A DNA stretch of 59,967 nucleotides from DASVRZ01 sp038228695. Its GTDB lineage: Bacteria; Verrucomicrobiota; Verrucomicrobiia; Chthoniobacterales; DASVRZ01. Positions 53,475 through 59,967 of the stretch are shown one piece after another. Each line of letters opens with the position of its first letter. The stretch's first letter is position 1. Where the stretch lies: NCBI GenBank assembly GCA_038228695.1, contig JBBRPA010000017.1, forward strand, positions 1-59,967, written 5' to 3'. The notes under the pieces were generated by a model. It was not told the DNA's origin. It saw only the letters and a list, made by a program, of their open reading frames with translations, and ran no database searches. The translations under genes and the position numbers were made by a program.

Positions 53475-54266
53475 ATGAATCCCCAAAGCGTCGCTCTCGT
53501 AACCGGCTCCAGCCGCGGTCTCGGACGCGGCATTGCCGAATCCCTCTCCAAACTCGGCGTCAGCGTCGCTATTCATTACGGCTTCAATCGCGAGGCCGCC
53601 GAGGAAACGATCTCCCTTTGCCAGCGCGTCGCACTCTCTCCAGCCCAACGCTTTTACGCCGTGCAGGGCGATATCGGCAAAGCCGAGGGACGGGCGCAGC
53701 TTTTTGATTCCACCCTCTCCGCCTTTGGGCGCCTCGATGCGCTGGTGAACAACGCGGGGATCGCACCGCGCGTCCGTGCCGACATCACCGAAGCGACGGA
53801 GGACGTCTTCGACGAGGTGATCGATGTGAATTTGAAAGGACCGTATTTTCTTGCCCAAAAAGCGGCCAATTACTTCCTCGCCAATCCCGGCCAATCGCTC
53901 TTGCCGGACGGCTACAAACTGATCTTCGTCTCGTCACTTTCCGCCGCCGTGCCGTCGCTCAATCGCGGCGAATATTGCATCTCCAAGGCGGCACTCGCCA
54001 TGGTCACGCAACTGTGGGCCAACCGCCTCGCCGACCAGGGTGTTTCCGTTTTGGAATTGCGTCCAGGCATCATGGCCACAGACATGACCGCGGGAGTGAA
54101 GGGCAAATATGACGCGCTGATCGAGAGCGGCTTGGTTCCCCAGAAACGCTGGGGCACGCCTGATGATTTGGGTCGCGCGGTCAGCAGCATCCTGGCGGGC
54201 TTTTTTCCATTCTCCACGGGCGACGTCATTAACATCGACGGCGGCTTCCATCTCCGAAAACTCTAG
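53475..54266 (+). CDS. SDR-family oxidoreductase
   Basis: A 263-aa classical SDR starting at ATG 53475 (MNPQSVALVTGSSRGLGRG). The cofactor motif is GSSRGLG (residues 11-17), NNAG lies at 92-95, and the catalytic Tyr167 and Lys171 are in EYCISKAAL. The C-terminus ends NIDGGFHLRKL. FabG-like enzymes of this type include KduD and related sugar-acid dehydrogenases. It is first of a run with GH88, so a role in oxidising or reducing a uronate-derived keto sugar is likely. Confidence 0.85.
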   Translation: MNPQSVALVTGSSRGLGRGIAESLSKLGVSVAIHYGFNREAAEETISLCQRVALSPAQRFYAVQGDIGKAEGRAQLFDSTLSAFGRLDALVNNAGIAPRVRADITEATEDVFDEVIDVNLKGPYFLAQKAANYFLANPGQSLLPDGYKLIFVSSLSAAVPSLNRGEYCISKAALAMVTQLWANRLADQGVSVLELRPGIMATDMTAGVKGKYDALIESGLVPQKRWGTPDDLGRAVSSILAGFFPFSTGDVINIDGGFHLRKL

Positions 54267-54304
54267 TCGCCCTTCAGGTTTCCGGTCTCTTCTTCCCACT
54301 TCCC

Positions 54305-55696
54305 ATGATCCAAATCGATTCCACACTCACCCCCGATTCCCTCGCCTCTGCGGTGAAGGACCTCTTCGCTGTCTCCGCTCCGAAGATCCGCAAATTGCAA
54401 TCTCGCTGGGCCGGCAAATCCGGCACGCCCGTTTTCACGGTGGCCGGAGAATACACCGCACGTGGCTGGACCGAATGGACCCAAGGTTTCCAATTTGGCG
54501 GAGCTATTTTGCAATTTGAGGCGACCGGCGATGAGGAATTCCTAACCATCGGCCGGCAGGGCACGCTCGATCACATGGCCTCGCACCTCACCCACATTGG
54601 CGTGCACGACCACGGCTTCAATAATGTTAGCACCTACGGGAATCTTCTGCGCCTGATGGCCCTCGGAAAAATTCCCACCAACGAGTGGGAGAAACATTTC
54701 TACGAGCTCGCGCTCAAAACCACCGGCGCGATCCAAGCCGCTCGCTGGACCTCGCTTCCCGGAAATTTGGGCTACATCTACTCCTTCAACGGACCGCACT
54801 CCCTCTTTTCCGACACCGTTCGCTCGCTCCGCGCACTCGCAGTTAGCCATTTGCTCGGACACCGCTTAATGCACGAAGGTGACAAACCTGCATCTCTCTT
54901 GGAACGTCTCCTGCAACACGCCGAGACCACCGCAAAATACAACGTCTACTACGGCCAAGGCCGCGACTTTTACGATCTTTCCGGCCGGGTGGTGCATGAG
55001 TCGATTTTCAATTTGAACGATGGTAATTATCGTTGCCCGAGCACGCAGCAAGGTTACTCGCCATTCTCGACTTGGACCCGCGGGCTTTCCTGGATTCTTT
55101 GCGGCTATGCCGAAGAGTTGGAGCTTTTCGATGTGATGCCCGAGAGCGAGTTCGAGCCCTTTGGAGGGAAGGCAAAATGGATCGAACGCTTTCTCGAACC
55201 CGCGATCGCCACAGCAGAATTCTTCATCGAACAAACGCCAACCGACGGCATTCCCTACTGGGACACCGGCGCGCCTGGTCTCGCTCAGATGGGGGACTAT
55301 CTCAACCGCCCCGCCGAGCCGGACAATGACCACGAGCCAGTCGATAGCTCCGCCGCCGCAATTTGCGCGCAAGGTTATTTGCGCTTGGGGAAATTTCTCG
55401 AGAAACGTGGCGACGCCAAACTCGGTCAGAGATATTTCTCCGCAGGACTAACCATAGCCCGCACTCTTTTCAGCGACACTTATCTCTCACACGATCCCAA
55501 ACACGAGGGACTGCTCCTCCACAGCATTTATCATCAGCCGAACGGATGGGATTACATCCCGCCCGGCAAGAAGATCGCTCAGGGCGAGTCCTCGATGTGG
55601 GGCGATTACCACGGACGCGAGCTAGCTATTCTCGTTCAAAGCCTGATCGAGGAAAAAACCTATCACCGCTTTTTCAACGGCGTCGCCCCATACTAA
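54305..55696 (+). CDS. Glycoside hydrolase family 88, unsaturated glucuronyl hydrolase
   Basis: A 463-aa GH88 enzyme, which splits the 4,5-unsaturated uronate made by polysaccharide lyases. HDHGF (residues 101-105) matches the catalytic Asp region. TWTRGLSWILCGYAEELE and EPVDSSAAAICAQGYLRL are standard GH88 motifs, and WGDYHGRELA lies near the end. No signal peptide is seen, so it probably acts on imported oligosaccharides. The cupin gene starts 1 bp after its stop (TAATATG), giving close coupling. Confidence 0.88.
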   Translation: MIQIDSTLTPDSLASAVKDLFAVSAPKIRKLQSRWAGKSGTPVFTVAGEYTARGWTEWTQGFQFGGAILQFEATGDEEFLTIGRQGTLDHMASHLTHIGVHDHGFNNVSTYGNLLRLMALGKIPTNEWEKHFYELALKTTGAIQAARWTSLPGNLGYIYSFNGPHSLFSDTVRSLRALAVSHLLGHRLMHEGDKPASLLERLLQHAETTAKYNVYYGQGRDFYDLSGRVVHESIFNLNDGNYRCPSTQQGYSPFSTWTRGLSWILCGYAEELELFDVMPESEFEPFGGKAKWIERFLEPAIATAEFFIEQTPTDGIPYWDTGAPGLAQMGDYLNRPAEPDNDHEPVDSSAAAICAQGYLRLGKFLEKRGDAKLGQRYFSAGLTIARTLFSDTYLSHDPKHEGLLLHSIYHQPNGWDYIPPGKKIAQGESSMWGDYHGRELAILVQSLIEEKTYHRFFNGVAPY

Positions 55697-55697
55697 T

Positions 55698-56147
55698 ATG
55701 ACCCTATCCGACCTCTCAAAAATTGAAGGCCGCTGCTATCCAGCGCGCCGCCGCACCCAAAATCTTGTCGGGGGCCTCGCTCCCATTCAGGCCACCAACT
55801 TCGCCATGGGCAACGTTACGCTCGATCCTAATGGCGGTCAGGTCCCGTGGCATAACCAAGACCAAGAGGAAGTCTATTTTGTTGTCGAAGGCACCGGCGA
55901 AATGTGTCTCGGTGAGGAGCGTCAGATTGTGACCGCAGGCCAGATGGCTTACATCCCATCCGGCGTTTTCCATCAACTTACTAACATCGGCGACACGCCG
56001 CTCCGCATGATTTATTGCTACGGCCCCGCCGGAGATGTGGCCCACTGGAGGCAAGAACTCGACGGCACACTGCCACCCGCCGGCGTGGGCGACACGCCTC
56101 CGCTTCCCTTCGGCGCTCAGCCGCAATGCACTCTCAAACCCGAATAA
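55698..56147 (+). CDS. Cupin-domain protein of the uronate locus
   Basis: A 149-aa single-cupin protein. Metal-binding motifs are PWHNQDQEEVYFVVEGTGEM (motif 1) and PSGVFHQLTNIG (motif 2), followed by a Pro-rich tail. Small cupins of this sort occur next to uronate genes; one class, KdgF, opens the ring of the unsaturated uronate. This one is more like a general sugar cupin than KdgF, so the step is inferred from place, not from sequence. Confidence 0.75.
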   Translation: MTLSDLSKIEGRCYPARRRTQNLVGGLAPIQATNFAMGNVTLDPNGGQVPWHNQDQEEVYFVVEGTGEMCLGEERQIVTAGQMAYIPSGVFHQLTNIGDTPLRMIYCYGPAGDVAHWRQELDGTLPPAGVGDTPPLPFGAQPQCTLKPE

Positions 56148-56177
56148 CTCACTCCCAACTAACAAAAAAATAACCTT

Positions 56178-57329
<1,152 letters not shown>

Positions 57330-57340
57330 CCTCGATTTTC

Positions 57341-58003
57341 ATGCAACCCGCTTTCGACCCCGCGCTCGCCGCCACAATCCAAAAAACCGGCATCATTGCC
57401 GTGCTCATCATCGACCACGAGAGTGATGCGATCCCTCTCGCACAGGCGTTGCTCGCGGGCGGTGTCAACGTGATGGAACTCACCCTCCGCACCTCGGCCG
57501 CTCTTGGCGCACTTCGGCTCATCCGTGCTGAAGTGCCCGAAATGATCGCTGGCGTCGGCACGATCCTCACCACCGATCAGCTTGCGCAAACGGTCGCCGC
57601 GGGAGCCGCTTTTGGCGTCGCGCCCGGCGTGAATCCGCGTATCCTGAGCGCCGCGCGCGAAGCGGGGCTTTCATTTGCCCCGGGTGTCTGCACTCCGAGC
57701 GATATGGAGGCGGCTATCGAGCACGGTTGCAAGCTGCTCAAGTTTTTCCCGGCTGAGCCGAGCGGTGGCCTCGCTTATCTGAAAGCGGCAGCCGCACCGT
57801 ATTTGCATCTCGGTGTTAGCTTTGTTCCGCTCGGTGGAATCAATGGCAAAAACATGGCTTCCTATCTCGCCGATCCGCTGATCGCCGCGCTCGGCGGAAG
57901 CTGGCTCGCCCCGAAAGACCTGATCGCCGCGAAAGCTTGGGGAAAAATCACCGCGCTCGCCGCCGAAGCCGTCGCCACGATCAAGAGCACGCGGCAAAGC
58001 TAG
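57341..58003 (+). CDS. eda: KHG/KDPG aldolase
   Basis: A 220-aa class I aldolase that splits 2-keto-3-deoxy-6-phosphogluconate to pyruvate and glyceraldehyde-3-P. Schiff-base Lys134 lies in KLLKFFPAE, Glu46 in VMELTLR, and the phosphate loop is GGING (about 166-170). All match E. coli Eda (Lys133, Glu45). It is the last gene of the uronate run, and overlaps the convergent MBL gene by 4 bp. A KDG kinase, needed before this step, is not in the window. Confidence 0.93.
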   Translation: MQPAFDPALAATIQKTGIIAVLIIDHESDAIPLAQALLAGGVNVMELTLRTSAALGALRLIRAEVPEMIAGVGTILTTDQLAQTVAAGAAFGVAPGVNPRILSAAREAGLSFAPGVCTPSDMEAAIEHGCKLLKFFPAEPSGGLAYLKAAAAPYLHLGVSFVPLGGINGKNMASYLADPLIAALGGSWLAPKDLIAAKAWGKITALAAEAVATIKSTRQS

Positions 58004-58935
58004 AAAACGAGGGGTTGTCCCTCCCGCATGATGCAAACTTTTTCGGCGATGCCCACCCGGCCCGCCTCGATCAGCAGACGCTCCGGTGGTTCGTGAACCG
58101 GCTCGTAGCTGAGTCGAAAACTTCCGTAGTGCATCGGGATGAGTTTTTTCGCCCCAAGTTCTTGAAAGGCCCGCACCGCCTCCTCGGGATTCATGTGCAC
58201 CTCGCGTCCGCTCGGTGGATCGTAAGCGCCGATCGGGAGGAGCGCGATCTCGACCGGGCAGCGTTCCCCGATTTCTGCGAAACCATCGAAATAGGCCGTG
58301 TCGCCGCAGTGAAAAATACTGCGATCCCCAATCCGAATGTGAAATCCTCCGAACCCACGATGCGAATCGTGCAACACCCGCGCCCCCCAATGGTGACAGG
58401 GCGTGAGGCTGATCTCGAGCGGACCGTGGGTCGTTTTCTCCCAGTAATTTAACTCATGCACCTGTTTAAAGCCGAGGTCGTGGACGAGGTTGCCCACTTC
58501 AAACGGCACCACAATCGGTTGATCCGAGGCAATCGCCCGCAGGCTCCGCCGGTCGAGATGATCAAAGTGCGCATGGGTCACCAGGACGAGGTCAATTTCC
58601 GGCAGATCATGCAAATGAACCCCAGGATGCCGGATGCGTTTCATGATTTTCAACCAGCTCGCCCAATTCGGATCGATCAGGATATTCATTCCGGCGACTT
58701 GCAGAAGAAAGGACGCGTGGCCAATCCAGGTGATGCCGATTTCGCCGTCTTTCAGTTCGGGAAACTGCACCGGCTCCGGCTTGCCTTCGCGACGGGCCAG
58801 CAAGGTCGGAAGAAATACCTCGGTCAGGAAATTACGCTTGTTCCAGCCTTTTCCTGGGCGCAGGCCGACCTTGCGCTGAGCCGGGGAAGGTGAAGAATCA
58901 GAAGCGCGCTGCATGAGCGAAAAGGATATTCGCAA
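58000..58935 (-). CDS. MBL-fold metallohydrolase (NAPE-PLD/UlaG-like)
   Basis: A 311-aa beta-lactamase-fold hydrolase. The metal motif is THAHFDHLD (residues 120-128), with later ligands HHWG, HCGDTAYFDG and PMHYGSF. The sequence fits the family that includes NAPE-PLD and UlaG, which act on phosphodiesters or lactones. The start may be Met1 or Met8 (58914). It overlaps eda by 4 bp at its end. Confidence 0.8.
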   Translation of the reverse strand: MRISFSLMQRASDSSPSPAQRKVGLRPGKGWNKRNFLTEVFLPTLLARREGKPEPVQFPELKDGEIGITWIGHASFLLQVAGMNILIDPNWASWLKIMKRIRHPGVHLHDLPEIDLVLVTHAHFDHLDRRSLRAIASDQPIVVPFEVGNLVHDLGFKQVHELNYWEKTTHGPLEISLTPCHHWGARVLHDSHRGFGGFHIRIGDRSIFHCGDTAYFDGFAEIGERCPVEIALLPIGAYDPPSGREVHMNPEEAVRAFQELGAKKLIPMHYGSFRLSYEPVHEPPERLLIEAGRVGIAEKVCIMREGQPLVF

Positions 58936-58966
58936 ACGGGCGCGCCGCCAATTATTTTAGCGCAGA

Positions 58967-59518
58967 ATGACTTCTGAAAAAGCAGCGTTGCGGAAACAAA
59001 TGCGTGCCCAGTTGGGGAAAATCGGAGCCGAGGCGCGCCGCGCGGCCTCCGCTTCGATTGCGCTTCGGCTTACGTCCCTGCCCATCTGGCAGACTGCGCG
59101 GATCATCGGGCTCTTTGCCAGCCGGTTGGACGAACCGGAGATTTCGTCGCTCTTTTCGGAAGTGAAAATTTTTGCTTATCCGAAAATCGCCGGGGACACG
59201 CTGCGGTTCGTTCGGGTGGGCCAAGCAAGCGAGTTGGCTCCGGGCGCGTTCGACCTGCTGGAGCCAACCGGAACCGGGGAGGCCAGTCCAGATCTCATCC
59301 TCGTCCCGGGCCTAGCGTTTGATCAGTGGGGCGGCCGACTTGGACGCGGGAAAGGGTTTTACGACAGGTGGCTGACGGAGCATCCGGAAACGATCGCTGC
59401 CGGGGTGTGTTTCGATCTCCAGATCGTGGACCAAGTTCCGACCGAACCGCACGATCGACAGGTGCAAATGATCATCACCGATAGCCGAACGATTCAGGGA
59501 TCAACCCCTTTTAGATAA
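58967..59518 (+). CDS. fau: 5-formyltetrahydrofolate cyclo-ligase
   Basis: A 183-aa enzyme of one-carbon metabolism that converts 5-formyl-THF to 5,10-methenyl-THF. KAALRKQMRAQL at the N-terminus and the ATP/substrate loop LVPGLAFDQWGGRLGRGKGFYDR are standard. It is divergent from the MBL gene, with 31 bp between starts. In many bacteria this gene follows the 6S RNA gene; no 6S-like RNA is seen just upstream here. Confidence 0.93.
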   Translation: MTSEKAALRKQMRAQLGKIGAEARRAASASIALRLTSLPIWQTARIIGLFASRLDEPEISSLFSEVKIFAYPKIAGDTLRFVRVGQASELAPGAFDLLEPTGTGEASPDLILVPGLAFDQWGGRLGRGKGFYDRWLTEHPETIAAGVCFDLQIVDQVPTEPHDRQVQMIITDSRTIQGSTPFR

Positions 59519-59792
59519 GGGAGAGTGCTCGGAGTGAAGATCGCTTTGGCCGCTGGGGCATAACCTACCGGGGCCATGCCTAAACATTCCCGAACGAACC
59601 ATCCTCGGCGCGGATGAAACCGAATTATTGAACCGCATTTGAATCCTGATGCGTTAGTGGAAAAGCTATCCCGCGTCGAGGCCACCCAAAAAATTCGCCT
59701 CACGGTGGGTCTTTTTGGAGCTATCAAATGATTGATCGCACCCGACAGGATAATATTTTTTCCTATTTTTTAAGCATACCACAGCCGTTGTC

Positions 59793-59832
59793 CTACCCCT
59801 CTGGTAAAATTGGAAGAAACCAGCAGGGGTAG
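59793..59832 (+). repeat. Hairpin with 13-bp stem and one bulged base
   Basis: CTACCCCTCTGGT (59793-59805) pairs with ACCAG-C-AGGGGTAG (59819-59832), the C being bulged. The loop is 13 nt. Not followed by a T-run. It may be part of a structured RNA with the larger hairpin downstream. Confidence 0.5.
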
Positions 59833-59872
59833 TGCAACATCTTGTCTGTAAAAGCCAGAGACACCCGTGACT

Positions 59873-59935
59873 CCGGTTGAGGAGCGTTGCGGTGGATGGA
59901 GCGAAGCGGAATCGACCGCAACGCTCCTCAACCGG
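59873..59935 (+). repeat. Perfect 21-bp inverted repeat
   Basis: 59873-59893 is the exact reverse complement of 59915-59935, around a 21-nt loop. It is the longest perfect stem in the window. No T-run follows, so it is not a simple terminator. A mobile-element end, a structured RNA or a cruciform are all possible. Confidence 0.7.
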
Positions 59936-59949
59936 GCTGCCACCCCTCC

Positions 59950-59967
59950 GTAGGATTGCAGGCGTCC
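59950..59967 (+). repeat. Possible truncated REP-like element at the window edge
   Basis: GTAG is followed by GATTGCAGGCGTCC, which resembles the opening of the REP hairpin in copies 1 and 2. The window ends before the second arm, so this cannot be confirmed. Confidence 0.25.

Larger units (their letters stand above)
59519..59967. other. 449-bp structured region without a recognised gene
   Basis: No coding gene is recognised. Two hairpins are visible: 59793-59805 with 59819-59832 (13 bp, one bulge), and 59873-59893 with 59915-59935 (21 bp, perfect). The AT-rich middle (59745-59775) could hold a promoter. At the end, GTAG (59950-59953) is followed by a sequence like the start of the REP element seen at 3.2 and 48.0 kb. 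Confidence 0.55.

Noticed and set aside
58936..58966. 6S RNA just upstream of the cyclo-ligase gene, as seen in Enterobacteria
   Set aside because: The gap to the divergent gene is only 31 bp, too short for 6S RNA.
59494..59727. 77-codon minus-strand frame at the right end
   Set aside because: No recognisable family, overlaps the cyclo-ligase stop, and composition is not convincingly coding.

Overview
The window looks like about 60 kb of chromosome from a Gram-negative member of the Verrucomicrobiota. The signs are Kdo/LPS genes (kdsD, waaA, rmlA), a very large beta-strand-repeat surface protein ending in PEP-CTERM, FloA with NfeD, a YeiP-like EF-P, and GC-rich codon use. The phylum call is inference from gene content; no rRNA is present.

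Left end (1-5.9 kb) is the accessory part. It holds a DDE-transposase IS with doubled terminal repeats, then kdsD and efp, then a patch remodelled by mobile DNA: a DUF433/DUF5615 toxin-antitoxin pair with a truncated toxin, a vapBC pair between copies of a 27-bp direct repeat, a REP-associated Y1 transposase (RAYT), and a decayed second vapB. REP-like double hairpins with a GTAG foot occur at 3.2 kb and 48.0 kb, and possibly at the right edge.

5.9-14.3 kb holds housekeeping genes: cysS, ispF, a HupE/UreJ permease, a TPR protein, mnmA, cutA and tRNA-Leu(CAA). A leftward membrane-domain operon follows (secreted unknown, nfeD, floA, unknown). 14.3-21.1 kb is one 2265-codon surface-protein gene. 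21.2-30.7 kb holds rmlA, an NhaR-like regulator, a zinc metallopeptidase, pfkA, an S41-fold protein lacking its catalytic dyad, purD, thiD and a CBS-containing site-2 protease.

30.7-43.2 kb holds envelope proteins (a 1070-aa AsmA/TamB-like protein, DUF4230, DUF2062), a carboxynorspermidine/saccharopine dehydrogenase, manA, a frameshifted TonB-C-like gene, an amidase remnant, thiE, accC-accB and a rhomboid-like protein. 43.2-48.0 kb holds a lipid kinase and a tightly overlapping envelope operon (AsmA-like, rsmD, waaA, LolA-like). 48.2-52.5 kb holds an isolated nuoA, a left-handed beta-helix protein, gpsA-plsY and an M50-like protein. 52.5-58.0 kb is a sugar-catabolic locus: a divergent AraC regulator, then SDR, GH88, cupin, Gfo/Idh/MocA and KDPG aldolase, best read as an unsaturated-uronate pathway. 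The window ends with an MBL-fold hydrolase, 5-formyl-THF cyclo-ligase and a structured gene-free tail.
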